A stretch of 64,000 bases of DNA from Clavelina lepadiformis (taxonomy: Eukaryota; Chordata; Ascidiacea; Aplousobranchia; Clavelinidae), in NCBI RefSeq assembly GCF_947623445.1, contig NC_135242.1, forward strand, positions 3,658,001 through 3,722,000, written 5' to 3'. Below, piece after piece: positions 11,901-24,573 of this stretch. Made by a program: the position numbers and the translations under genes. Within the stretch, counting starts at the first letter, position 1. The number at the start of each line of letters is the position of its first letter. The notes beneath the pieces are model-generated. The model was not told the origin of the DNA, made no database searches, and saw only the letters and a list, made by a program, of their open reading frames with translations.

Positions 11901-14900
11901 AGGTATACCAGAATCTTTATCCTGGGGTTTGAAAAAGTAGCAAAACCAATAAGGCTTAAAAGCGCATGATAGTGGTGACGGCTGGTTATATTTAAACTTG
12001 CTGATAACGACTGCAGCAAGGCCACTAAGCCCAACGTCTACAGTTAAAATATTGACTTTGCGCTTTCACAAGCACAAAAATCTACTAAGCTGTCCAATAT
12101 ACCATTGCAGAAAGAACCCTGCTGCAATAAACGGGAGAAAATCGTTGTTTTAAGCTTTTAACAGGATTCTTTTTGGCTCTGGAATCCTCTCGCAAAAGTT
12201 TGAGAGCAATGTCCAAAATGCCTTCCTCGAACTGTCCAAAAAACCATCTCTTTCCTCCCATTCTGTAATACTGGCCATAATAGATGATTCCGGTATCTTT
12301 GAGCAAGTATTCGTCTCGTTGCGCCTCGTCATCCATGAAGCAGACATCGGCTAAGAAGATTTCAAAAGTACGGTTAAGTTTCCAATCGCCGTATTTGATC
12401 GTATACTACGTATGGTACTAGCATTTAGTATTACTACAAGAAAAACTTTTGCATATGCTATGGCTATTATTTTCGCCAAGACGTTTAAAAAGCAGGGAAA
12501 TCACCTGGCTTGAACGGATTGAAAATGACAATCAAGTCCGGTTTGGCAATCCTTTCAGTTTTTGGTCCATCATCGAGGACGCTGGTCACTTCAACCGTCA
12601 GCTTGTATCGTCCAATGATCGCGTCAGCGGGAATATTGACCTGCACAGTTATCTTCTTCGCTTTTTTATCTTTAGCCAAAATCTTGCCACTCCATGGGCC
12701 ACCTTGCAAGGAATTCTTCACGGGAACGCGAAACAGAGTGCCTTTGGCGGTTTTGGAATTTCCTGTCGATAACCGGAAAAACGGTTTGGTCGGTCGGCTT
12801 GTATAACTCTACTGTAAAAAAGCTACAGAAGCAGTTCGTGTATTCCCTACACTTTTCGATCGTCTTAACCCCCGGGGCGTCATGATTTTGAAATCATTCA
12901 GCTGACTAAGACATTCTTCAGCAAATTCTTCGTGTCTATTTATGTTAGTGTAGAAAAATTTCCATCTTTAAAACCGCTTTTATAGAGTAATAAAATGACT
13001 GTCTGCAAACGCATAAGATTAAGTGCAAAGAGAGCGGCGCAACTACACTTTATAATTATTATAAATTAAGCTGAACCAATGAAAATTGAAAATTGAAACC
13101 ATTAATGCCTACATTGAAAATTTTCGTTAAAAAATTTTGGGCTTTGATTCGGATTTGGGCGCGACCTTCAAGTACAAGTTTTATTAGGATAAATTTTTAT
13201 TTAGGCTCAAAATTCTTCGACAATCAATCCATGCTGGAATTAGACACAGGAGCAACTTATCCTTCAAAAGAGATAGACCTGCTGGCCACAATGACCGAAT
13301 TCGCCGGACTTTTAGGCTATTGTACATTAGCGATGTTACGGAATTTAGGGTGCTATCCGGGGACAGTTGCACGTTTAGTCAGATCAAAACTTGCTTTAAA
13401 ATTTTGGAAGACTATTTTGAACGTATTGAAAACGATGGATGTGTGACAAGAAAAATGCCACCCGGATCTTACCGCCCGCTTTTCAATATTTGCAAACGGA
13501 ATAAGACGTGTTGAAATTTAGGCGGGTGTGGCGTAACGCATCAATAAGCAAGAACCTTGGTCATTATCAGTTAAGAAATGTCAAGAAATGTCGGGCTTAT
13601 GCTTTGAGTTTTAACAACGAAAAGTTTCGAAAAAGTGATCAAAATGTAATTGATACAAAGAATGCAAGGAGCAAGCCAACCAGGAGCAAGCCATACTCCG
13701 GCTTATATGCACTAGTGTTAATGTATGGGACTATTTAACAGGAATAAACTCACAAATCGTTACAGTGGTCACAGATTCACAAATTGTTAGCATTTGTGAA
13801 ATTACCTCAGTTAAGAATGCTTCGACTACCGGCGCTTCGACAATTTTTATCTTGAAAAAATAGAAACGCCAGCATCCACCCAAGCGTTTTGGACGCGCAT
13901 CAATAAATTAGGGTTTCGTGTGCTGCAATGTGCGGCACGTTCGATTTAACAAACCTACGCAAAACTTCTAACGCATTGTCTTTTTCGAGCAGAATAATTT
14001 TTCTTTGAAGTTGACCAATTTTTGATCGACGTTCACACAAAAGCACACTCTGTGATGACGGCTTATTATATAATGTTATCGTTCTTCGGTTATCACTACA
14101 ACGACGTCGCACAGTTACAAATATTCTGACACCTTTAGTCTTGGCAAGGGAAAAGTTGAATGTCAATCAAAACACCGCGGTTAGTTTTGCAATTCGACGA
14201 TGCATACCCTGATATGCGCCGTTCTATGCATAGCACATATGTTATATCTTTCCAACTTTGCAGGTTTTTGGAAAACAGAAGCAAAAGACGAAAAGAAGCA
14301 GATGGTGACTTACCAATGGCAAACTCCAAAAATATATGATCTTTGGCGGCGCGGTACTTCCTGTTCTTGAAATACAAATCCAGAAGAAAGGAATCCGCTC
14401 TTCTGACAACCAAGTCCTTGTGGATGTACTTGTCAGTGTGGTGTTGCGCACAATTCTTCTCCTTCAAGTAATCAATACGCAAAGTCTGCAAGAGTTCGGC
14501 TGCAAAAAGACTACCATGAAAAACCAGCACATTATACTCTGCGTAAGAACAGGTATATGACCACACCAAGTATCATATCAATTAGGCTATCAAATTCAAT
14601 TAGGCTCCAGTGATAACCAAACATCATATTAATTACTTGGGGGAGCTTTTTGAACCTTCGCCAGCCAGCCGCTGGCTGTAGCCTCGTCGACGTTGTCTAT
14701 GACGTAATTATCCAGAAGGTGAGGATTCCGATGGATGTAATCGCACAGGAAGGTCGGATGTCCGTCAAGATACTCCACAACATCTTCCCGTTCAGTCGGC
14801 TCTATGATATGATAATACGATTTTTAAGACAAATTTTTTGAAATAAAATCGAAAACAAGTTGAAAAAATTTTTGAAAAAGTCAAATCGAATTACTGCATT

Positions 14901-17900
14901 CACGACGCTTCTTTGATATCAACCTTATATTTCAAGTTTAATTTGCATAAACATCGGAAAAAATCTGTCGCGTTTTAAACTGAAATTTGTTTTAAACATA
15001 AATTGTTTAGTTCAACAATTGTGTCGTGGTTATTCAAATAACGCATATTAGTTACTAACCATTTGGTATGGACCCATCCATTTCGAAAATCATTTAAAAA
15101 AAGCAAAGAACGTTACCGTAAGCTGAAAACAAGAAATTTAACAGATCTATTACAACTGTTTCAAGTTTAAGTGTATACCAAAACCTAGGCTGAATTTGTC
15201 ACGTTCCTGTCCTATACCCTGGGTCGTCATCGGTCTGGACTCAAAAATGAGGACGACCAAGAAACGAAAGAAGAATACTACCTTGTGTTTGTACTTTTTG
15301 TCGAAACAGTACTGCACACCAGGAAAAAGCGATCGAAGTTTCTAAAAACGAAAAAAGAGAGACTATATGTGCATGTTTTTTAATTTTGGTCTCTCTTTAG
15401 TCTAAAATGGCGTACTAAGGGGTCCGAAATGCCGAAAATCGGAATCTCTGCCTAAGAATTAGACAAAAATAAGGACGTGTCTTAGAAATAAGGACAAAAA
15501 TATTTTCTAAGACGCAGAACTCCAAAATAAGGACAAATCTTAGAACTAAGGTACGGAAATCCTGCCTATACCTCTGTATCGCTATATTCTGTCGTAAACG
15601 GCAATTCACGCCCTGTGCATTGGGGATAAACTTTCTTTTGTGTTTCTTCATTTTTTGCTGTTCACCTTGGGACAGCAAAATAAAGAACTTTTGCTATTCA
15701 CTGCATCACAATAACACTCGGTAGCAACCAGAGAGATCATGGTAAAAAGGGCTTAAAGAATGAACGTAAACTCATTAAGCGACACATAGGTTCTTTAAGT
15801 CACCGATAGTTTTACTTATCCACTATGAGCAACGTCAATGGCGTATGAGAGGCAGAATAATGGACGCCTTTGACGACACTGTGTGCTAAAGCAGTTTCTT
15901 TTCGAGCAGTTACGCCGTCCCGTCTGAGAAAATTAACCTTTATTGGAATATATCGATTCTTTTTGAGTTCAGGTTATTTAACAACCGGATCGTGAAATTT
16001 TACACAGGTAAATAGCACAGGTCTGTAACTATAAAGACGTTTATACGCAACGAAATAAACATTTCAGGCAAATATTAATTGTTTGCTCTCGATTTTCCGG
16101 GACATTTTAACTCTACTCGAGTTGTCGATAAGACGTCACAATACATCTGATGTCACGTACGACCTATCTTTATGGGTTGCTTGACCTATACTGTCGGTGA
16201 AATAATCACTCTTTAAATTTATACGGTATTCCTTTCTCTGTATAGCCGGCATTCACAAAACGCTACATACCCATAACAGCGCAATGAATAAACGTTTGTA
16301 CAAACACTGGATCAAACCTCATAAAAGCACAAAGTGAGCGAATAAAACCCGAACTAAGTGGGATACAGCCACGAATGCGGATACGAGCTTACTGATAAAA
16401 CGATCTTTGTTAGCTAGTTCAAGTGGGTGGAGCAAAAGTAAAACAATTATTCGACCTGAACGCTTCGGTCAGTTGGCATTGTATAGACTGTTATATGGGT
16501 TGATAAATTGGTTTGACTTTATCTGTCCAACTGCTTTCATTCTTTTTTTTGTAGGGGAGGGGGGGGGGAGGACACTGAAACGACAATACCCAGGAAGGTC
16601 TTTGTTGTGTTATGATACGCACAAAAATATTATTTACGAAACACAACAAACATTATCGCAGAGTACGACGTTCCCGGCTGCCCGGGTGTCATTGACAACC
16701 AAATTTGATGCTTCCAACTGCTACATATCTAACTTCAGACGCAATAGATGTCTACCACAGGTATTCCTATTGTCGAAATACTGAAATTTACAGTTTCAGT
16801 TCGACATGACGTAGATGAAAACGTGATATATGATCAGGAGTTAGCAGCGTTATGAGGTTGTCGCATCAATTCTATTTAAATTTTTGATGTCTTTAACGAG
16901 TTTTGACTGGGCTATTTTTGATTATATTCTTCTCTTACATCATTATGTTTCATTCATCTCCTTGCGAAAACATTAAAGAATTAAGAAACAATAAAGAAAA
17001 AAGCAGCCCAGATTACAAGTGTTAGAATAAATCTATTTATTCTGTCGTATGGTGGGGCAACTGCTGTACTACTGTATTGTGCGATTTGTTATAATCTTGT
17101 TTCTTGCTTGAAAAAAGTAAGTTATACAGCTTATACTGTACAATGTACAATGATCTCGCGGGCCCGAAATAGTTCAATGTATACGATAACATTGCGGGGT
17201 AAGTTTTATTGTAAAGCGGGCCGGGAGTTTGACACGTATGCTGTAAAATAAATGAACCGAGTTAAACCATTGTGTATGTATGTTGGCGCCAACGTCGTAA
17301 ACAAGTCATCAAACTCGAGTCGCAAGTCAAACAAAGTCTTTTGGACTAAAATCAAATCGAGTCATTAGATATCTCAACCTATAGCCGTAAGGAAAGTAAA
17401 AATATCGTTCCTGTCAACAAGAATCGTCTTGAATTTTTATAAATTTATTTTGATTTGCTGCTTCAAACGTGTTCGTAGACAACAAATTTCATTTTGAGTT
17501 ACATTTTAATGTGTTTGGAGAAAAGAAGAAAAATTGTTTTGCTTTAAAGCTGGACAATCTGGAGCAGCTAATCAACAAGAACTACCTCGGATCAAGTCAA
17601 GTGTTATATTCAAAGTCATATAATGGGACTCGAGTTAAATAAAGTCTTTCTAAAACGTGACTAGAGTCCGACTCGAGTCCTATCAGTACTGGCTCTGGTT
17701 GGCACCGACATTGAGGTCGTAGCTGCAATGAATCTCATCATTTCTACAGTATGTTGAATCCAGCACAATGGTAGCCAGTGAATAACCTTTTGTAGTAAAT
17801 ATGCTTTCAATCGTGTTGTTGTATTTTGAGCAGTGCGTTATTTACACGATCGAAATTTCGAAATCAAACGGCAAGCGTCGCTTTCTTTGAGGTAATCTTC

Positions 17901-19425
17901 GCCACGTCATAAGCCCAAAAATGCTTTTTACGAAATACGCACTCACACTATATTGCAAATGTCTGACTCTATACTCTGCAGGCGTCCCGTACACATGATC
18001 TAAAAGCAGCCGAGTTTAACATCTCCTTTGTGCAGAAAAAAAACGTCAACTATACAGATATGCATTTTGCGTCATTACATCCGAGATATACGAAGGAGCA
18101 TGAATCGCGGAAAGGTCATTCTTTGAAGTAGGATCTTCTCAAAATTTCTTTGTCCAAATGCACTTTCAAACAACGTAAACGCATTTCATTTTCCGTTTTT
18201 TGATGGCAAAAAAAGCACATAAATAATTATTAATGGGAATATGGCCAAAAGCGTTAACAATCTGCAGCTTTGAATTTGGAAAATTGTAATTTCTAACTTT
18301 GCAAATATCTGTATAGGCTGTGTAACCTTATGTAGGCTACTCAGAACAGATTTTTTCATACTATGTTGCAATGCACATAGCTTACTGCATGGAAAATGCA
18401 AAAAAGTTTTAAGAAATAAGCACAAAAAAGCAATGCAAAGATGCAATCTGAAAATGTAACCTTTATTATAAGCACAAACTTTTGCCTTTTCTTTGAAGAA
18501 CTCATGACTTAAGAGGGTATCTTAACCTAATTTCCTTGTTGATTTATCTGACTCTATTGTTGCGTGCGGTTAGAATAAACCTTTTGTTGGCCGAAAGGAT
18601 TTAATATTACAACAGAAATAGCTTACAAGAAAAGTTTTTCATTGTAGGTGCTGTACACTTTCTCAATATTACAAAAAACAAGAACATAAGTAACACTGCT
18701 AATTTCTCGTAGGTGCTGCTTGATGAGTTGTCTACGCTAGCCACGATGATTTACTCAACTGATTCTTTCTCTCATAGACGTGCGAGCTTATAAAAAGTGA
18801 AAGCGATGGGAGTTGAAATGTTCGACAAAAAAGGCGTTGGGCGTCGAAGCAGGTGCAACGGGTAAAACAATATCTTGAGAATGTGATACATATAACAAAA
18901 GCTGACACATTGAGACATAGATAAATAATCAGTGTTAAGGTTAAGAAGCGGGCATTTCCAATAAAGACTTCTTATCAGCACAGGGGCTGGAAAACAACTT
19001 GGGAACGTACTAAAAGGAGTGTTCAAACGAAGTTATTCAGAACGAGTTCCCAAATGTCAAACGACAGTTAAAGTGTTTGTCAAAGAACAAATTCATAAAC
19101 TTCAATCAATAGCTAAAACACCCTTTTGCAAGGAATGACGTAATGGTATTAAAAATACCACCCAGGCCGCTACACCTTTGTCAGGTGTGACTATAAGATT
19201 AGACCACCTATAGATACACACGGTAAAGCTTATGTTCATAAACAATGAACATAAACGGTTATGTAATTGCTTTTATGTAATACTGAGTTTAATGCGGCCT
19301 TGTCACCATCAGTCGAAAGTACAAAGGCATGCTGTTCTCAAATAATCATCTGAATACTATCGAACACAGAATACGCAAAATTAGAAAAAAACATTACCTT
19401 GTTGTTTTACTTCAAAGTTCCCCAT
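8990..19425 (-). CDS. factor XIII-type transglutaminase (14 predicted exons)
   Basis: Calcium-dependent protein-glutamine gamma-glutamyltransferase. Exons on the minus strand, 5' to 3': 19398-19425, 14637-14801, 14314-14499, 12505-12762, 12103-12350, 11469-11646, 11191-11382, 10960-11099, 10705-10861, 10386-10549, 10165-10294, 9898-10061, 9643-9776, 8990-9134. All phases agree and the total of 2289 nt gives 762 residues, close to factor XIII-A. The N-terminal sandwich domain starts at QHHTDKY and LVVRRADSF. The catalytic Cys is in YGQCWVFSG, His in IWNFHVWNE and Asp in GWQAVDSTPQE, so the triad is intact. Two C-terminal barrel domains follow (KYHEK-type region in exon 10; ITIQNPLPVPL in exon 13). 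Exon 2 carries an unexpected phosphodiesterase-N-terminus-like motif, and exon 1 (MGNFEVKQQ) is assigned only by phase; both are less certain. No signal peptide is seen, as in other transglutaminases. Intron 1 (4.6 kb) holds transposons. Confidence 0.9.
15219..15564 (-). mobile_element. 346-bp hAT-type MITE (family 1) with exact 8-bp target duplication
   Basis: Flanked by CCTATACC at 15211-15218 and again at 15565-15572. Internal sequence is rich in AAGGACAAA/ATAAGGACG blocks (inverted: GTCCTTATTT) and matches, in reverse orientation, the element at 21875-22216. No coding capacity. Lies in intron 1 of the transglutaminase gene. Confidence 0.85.
17022..17240 (-). mobile_element. truncated copy of the hAT-type element found at 46676-47059
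   Basis: Inverted match to the 46.7 kb element: shared blocks include AGTTTGACAC at the end, GCGGGCC, ATAGTTCAATGTAT, CGATTTGTTATAATCTTGTT and TTTATTCTGTCGTATG. One terminus (GAGTTTGACACGTATG) is present; the other half is missing. Lies in transglutaminase intron 1. Confidence 0.7.
17300..17690. repeat. ACTCGAGTC-rich repeat, copy 1
   Basis: Several direct and inverted copies of the palindromic nonamer ACTCGAGTC or near versions (CTCGAGTCG, AATCGAGTC, GACTCGAGTT, GACTCGAGTCC). Related in word content to 20830-21229. Probably a diverged non-autonomous transposon; ends not defined. Confidence 0.5.
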
Positions 19426-21866
19426 GGTTGTAATTGAAAACTTTGCAACAGGTTGTAAAATATTCTTAAGTGGATGCCTGTAGAAAACATGTTAGTATCA
19501 AATGTTCTATGATGTGGTATTTACTGATATTATAATTTTTCCTTTCAGCTCCGGAACAATTGAATTCAGCAAGGACAACTCAGTAGATTGACATTTTGTT
19601 TTAAGTGTAGTCTTTTTTCTTTCAGCTGTAAAGCGTGCACTAACCATAGACATCACATATAGATATAAATATAATTATACTGTATATACTAACGTGTGAT
19701 ATAAGATGTCTATGATGCTAGCGTGTAGTGGGGTTTTTCTGTAAAAAAACAACTGCTGACTAAGTTCACTGTTTTTCCCAACTATGCTGGGCAATACACT
19801 AATACAGTTTGTGGTGAGTCAACAGACTATTTTAAATCCCTCGTCAGTATCAGTAGTTAGTCGATTTAGAAAGTTAAAATATTCGTAAATAATAGACACT
19901 GCGTCACTGAGAAATTGTTTGTTCATAAACTATTTGAGCCTAACTGAAATTTTATCACATGGTGACATGAAGTTAACCTAAAGCTACCTTCCAATCTAAA
20001 TCTAACTTTGGTTTAACCTAAAATAGCTAAAATATACTTTTCGCACGTAATTGCTGCAGCGTTGTTTGCGATTTTCGTGTACATACCCATTGCTTACACT
20101 ACCAACACATTCATGGTACACCGGTTGCTTTTATCTACAGCAATATCCTTTTGTTACAAACAAATGTATAAATATCGAAAGAATGCTTTGAAATCTTGCA
20201 GTTAATGTCATGGCGCATGGTAGAAGCGATTTTATCATCAGAACAGAGGCATCACCAATACAAATATCACGAAACAGCAGCAAACGTCGCTCAAGCATTG
20301 TTCGGAAGCACGTGCTTAATCACGCGTATCTTATCCACTTCTATACAGGTAACCAGGCTATACGTGCTTGAGATGCGTATGCACATAGTAAGCTGAACAG
20401 CCGGACCAGCATTTGTTATAACAGTGCTAGTGATAAAACTAAACAAAACACAAAAGTGAATACTTAAATTATTGTATGCAACTGTACATATATAGTCTAC
20501 ACTAAAGGTGTACATAAAGGGGAGAATAAAAGAAACAATTTTCTAACTTGAGTTGCAATGCACTTAACAGGAAGTATTTTGGTCTGGAAGATTTATAGGT
20601 TAAGTGTTAATTATAACAATGGGATCTTGAATGAAATGAAATAAGTGTCAATCAACACTGCGTGTTGTTTAAATGACAATGCGGTTATTACGGGGCCCAT
20701 CATCCAGAAAAAAATGTTTATCAATTAAGTCATTAGTCACACATAATTATAACATCACAACTTGGAAGACAATGGAAACAGCGTCTTCCGTTAGACACAG
20801 CGAGACTTTTTAAGTATTTCTGCAACTTATAACTTGAGTTTTAAAAATCTGGGAACCGACGTTGTAATGACTCGAGTCACGTTTTCTAATGACTCAACTT
20901 GACTCGATTCAGAAGTTCTAAATGGCTTGCCTTGACTCGAGCCAAAGTCTAAAATGACTCGAGTAACGTAATGACAATTGTGACGGTAAGAATGACAACT
21001 TTAGGTAACACAAACAAATATCTTTCATAATAATTACAACTCTCGGTAAAAAGTTTCAACCAGACTAATTTGTAGACAGTTATGACGTAATATTTTCCAA
21101 TTCATTACAACGCATAATGTGACCTCAAAATAGTTTTTACGTTAAAGCCATTGAGTTGACTCGAGTCACAAATTAAATTAACTTGCCTTGACTCCAGTCA
21201 CCACCCAAAATGACTTGGTCACAACCCTGCTGTAAAGACCTCGCACCTTCAGTTAAAACGCTTGATTTGATTATCGCAATTCAATGATCAGCGCCCTAAA
21301 CCCCTTAATCCTCTCCATTACCACGACTGTACGCCTACTCTGCCCACACATGAATGTGTACAAAATGATGATTTTACTACAATGATTTAAATTGATCAAA
21401 TGATTGGATTACATTTACAGCAACCGCGCATCTTCTGTAAGTTCTTTGTTTTTAGATTCCTATTTATATGAGAATTGCTGAGTCTACCACATTTATATTC
21501 TCTCTGATTACTCAATATGGATACAGTATATAACATGCACGTACTTATACAGCCCTTTGCGATAGGCAAGAACCATATCCGCTATTCTTGGTAAAATTAA
21601 GTGTGTTGCTAAAATTTGTAATTCAATGCCCACGGGATTAGAATATGAAACATTTGCTCCAGTAGATTGTAGGGTTTCAGGAACAAAGTTCATAAAGGTA
21701 TACATGTCCTAGCGTATCTTGCCTAGAATTTCAGCTTCGTGGGCATTCGCATTTTGTTACAGACCTTGTATCACTACTATAAAATGAAAATTGAAAGAGT
21801 TTGCGTACTGCAAAAAATTGTCCACGCTTGGTATGGGGTCCCAGGTCTCAGGAGAGGATACGCTGG
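19426..21866. other. intergenic region upstream of the transglutaminase
   Basis: Apart from the ACTCGAGTC repeat, I see no supported exon or RNA gene. It presumably contains the transglutaminase promoter if exon 1 is right. Short open frames here do not resemble proteins and have no splice context. Confidence 0.4.
20830..21229. repeat. ACTCGAGTC-rich repeat, copy 2
   Basis: At least five copies of TGACTCGAGTCA-like words. The right edge reads GGTCACAACCCTG, matching an inverted hAT-style end (CAGGGTTGTGACC). The left end was not found. Same word family as 17300-17690. Confidence 0.5.
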
Positions 21867-21874
21867 GTTATATG

Positions 21875-22216
21875 CAGGGTTGCCATACCGTCCTTATTTC
21901 TAAGATTTGTCCTTATTTTAAAGGTCCGTGTCTTAGAAAATATGTTTGTCCCTTTTTCTAAGAAATGTCCTTATTTTCACTTGCGTCCTTATTTTCGTCT
22001 TATTTTTAGGGCAATGGTTTGTATTTTGGGCATTTTGACACCTTTAGTATACCATTTTGTACCAAAGAGATACCAAAATTATGAACATGCAGATAGTGTC
22101 TTGTTTTTTTTTAAGGAACATTGGTTGCTTTCTCCTGTTGTGCACTGTTTAAGGTGGTATTCGTCTTTCATTTTCTAGTCGTCCTTATTTTTGAGTTGAG
22201 ACCGATGGCAACCCTG
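21875..22216 (+). mobile_element. 342-bp hAT-type MITE (family 1) with exact 8-bp target duplication
   Basis: Starts CAGGGTTGCCATACC and ends GATGGCAACCCTG, an inverted terminal repeat. Flanked by GTTATATG at 21867-21874 and 22217-22224, a perfect 8-bp duplication typical of hAT insertion. Interior is made of repeated GTCCTTATTT words. The 125-residue open frame across it is an artefact of the repeat. Second copy of the 15219-15564 family. Confidence 0.9.
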
Positions 22217-22407
22217 GTTATATGACACACGTAAAATTCGACGTTGACTAATTCAACACCATAAAGTGTTAAGTTACAAGGGACAATATACACAATGGCC
22301 ACAAAAACGTTCAAATTGACGCTTCAATATACTAGGTGACCTGTAATTAAATTTACACGGGAGATTCCAGTAACAAAAAGCCATCATCACTAGTAGCGGA
22401 GTAACAC

Positions 22408-23183
22408 TAGAATGACCAAGGTAGTCATGACTACTTGACTATGTTTAGGTTCGCAGCACTTTTTGGCTATTGTTTCGAGGTACGTGTCTCACTGTGACTT
22501 TTAAACAATCTGTAAACTTATACGGATTACAAAGTTACATTTTGAAACTCTTTTGTTTAAGGGTGATATGGCCCATATTTTTGTCAATGCCCAATGTAGT
22601 CAATTTAATTACCTATTTGATTTTCGCGGTAACCTGATAGCCATTGTCACAATTGTTTTTTCCTATTTGTGTTTGCATTCTTTTCTTCGTCTTTCACAGT
22701 GTTGGCCATTGCGTTTGCTTTTTTTCCGTACTTTTCTAAGCCATAGTAAAGAGTTTATAGAGTTACAGAGTTTCAAAAATAAAGACAGGGATGGCGAATA
22801 GAAAACATTATACAAGAGAGGAAGTTCTTTTACTTCGACATACTAGTACAACGTGTCTGCAAAAACTACAATGCGATATGGTTAATTTAAACTTCATTTT
22901 AACAATTTCTCGTCGTATTGTGCCTGAATTACATGTGCGTGTGAATTTCAGCGTGCAAAGGAAAACAAAGTGTAGTTTGCGCAAAAAGCTCATTCCAAAG
23001 CGCAAGAAGTACACTAAGCATGCAAAGAATCATTTAATATGAACGTGTTGACAGTTAATTTTTTTTCCTAATTTTCAAAAGTGTAATACAAGTTACATAC
23101 AAGCGAGTAACAAATTAAAAAGGTTTTTTGTTTCGCACATTTACCAAAGTATTCAAAATGACTACCGTTGGTCATTTTAGGTA
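22408..23183. mobile_element. possible ~780-bp DNA transposon remnant
   Basis: CACTAGAATGACCAAGGTAG near 22407 is mirrored by CTACCGTTGGTCATTTTAGG near 23164, an imperfect inverted pair of about 22 bp. Between them are short broken frames (22791-23042), one of which has CKGKQSVVC-like and basic segments that recall the cysteine-rich tail of piggyBac transposases. Target duplication not evident; identity tentative. Confidence 0.4.
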
Positions 23184-24573
23184 GTTAAAAGTCACGGTCA
23201 CTGTATATATGAACTTATTATGAACGCCTCTATAAAAAGTAAGCATGCTTACTGCAAAAGTCTGTAGGTATGTGGTTTGTTTGTCAAATCTTTTCTTAAT
23301 TGAAATACTGTCAGGCAAGTCCTGTGTGGCAAAATGCAAATGCAGATAAGCATGAAATTGATGGTACGCCTATGCAGTATTACAGTATAAAAGCAATAGT
23401 ACAGTAGAATAACGATATTTCACTGACTGCTACGGACTGAACCGTCTTGACGTTTTCGAGTTCTTGCTACAGAGCGCGTATTTCCGTTTCCATTATGTGG
23501 TTTTCCTTGAAATTGTCATCGAAAATGGTACAAAGAGGATGTTTTTGAATCGTTATTGCCCAACCCACTGCTGCTTGCTGTTATGGTTGCAGAATGCAGT
23601 AGACACAACCTATGTATGGCAGACCCATTCTTACATCGCATTTACACTCATGAATAGCTACCTAGCAAACTCATGAACAATATCCTGTCACGTATGTAGT
23701 CTATACCAGCTTAGTTTAACTTGCCTTTGTTAAGCAGCATATATATTTTGCAAAACTTACATTGTTATATCACAAACAGACACCTTGGATTATAACAATA
23801 AGTTAGGTCGTCGTTGTAGTTCGTTGATTCCAATTAACGAACTAGCAATACAAGTTACGATGACAGATGATTCCCCTAATGTTCCACTTCCTAACCCACT
23901 ATAGCTTATACATATTTTCTTTATGAAAGCGTCGAAATTTTTAAATATGATTCATAGAGAATATGTTTTTCAAATATTTCAAAAATAATTAATTTTTATG
24001 AAAGGTTTGGGGTAATAACTTTTGTAAATATTCTGTCCGCATTTTGTTTTATAACAAATAGTAGAGACAAAATTCCGTATAGGCCCTTTAATACCTTTTA
24101 GCCTCAAGTCCATCACGGTCTTAATCCCGATCCAATTCACCTCGAAAACTAAAAAAAACTAAAACGAAGCACAAGATAATTTCTTTTAAAAGATGCTTTG
24201 AACCTGATACTGCACGACAGCCCAGAATAAGCATACATTGGTAATTGTCAATCATTCTATTGTTGAAGCTCGCAACCAGTTAACGGTCGGTGCGCACATT
24301 TTATTTTCTTAATTACTATTAGTTAGAGGTCGTTAGCTTTGATAATTTGTAAAAAGAGTTTTAGGGCGAAAGTTTGAAAGTTTACACTTGAAATCATAAT
24401 AAAGTATTTTTTCCGTCATCCCTTGCTAAATTCCAACCCCCGTATGGTGGCGCTAAACAGTGAAAAAGCACAAACAAAATTGCATGCGGGGTACATTTAT
24501 TAACAGCAGAAAAGAAGCTAATTATATGGAATGCTTTGTATAGAAAGTTTCAGTTCAGTGCAGTCGAATGTCT
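23184..24573. other. intergenic
   Basis: AT-rich DNA with no supported feature on either strand. The part nearest 24573 is the expected 3' UTR of the minus-strand FN1-array gene. Confidence 0.4.

Noticed and set aside
12762-12811. Apparent +1 frameshift in a T5 run of transglutaminase exon 4, with a second frame reading YKPTDQTVF upstream
   Set aside because: If the acceptor is placed at 12763-12764 instead, exon 4 starts GNSKTAKGT, phases agree with exon 3, and the T run becomes the polypyrimidine tract. No frameshift is needed.
16541-16571. Homopolymer T and G tract
   Set aside because: Simple low-complexity run, no further structure.
21801-22178. 125-codon + strand open frame
   Set aside because: It crosses the target duplication and interior of an hAT MITE; the repeated GTCCTTATTT words create the open frame.
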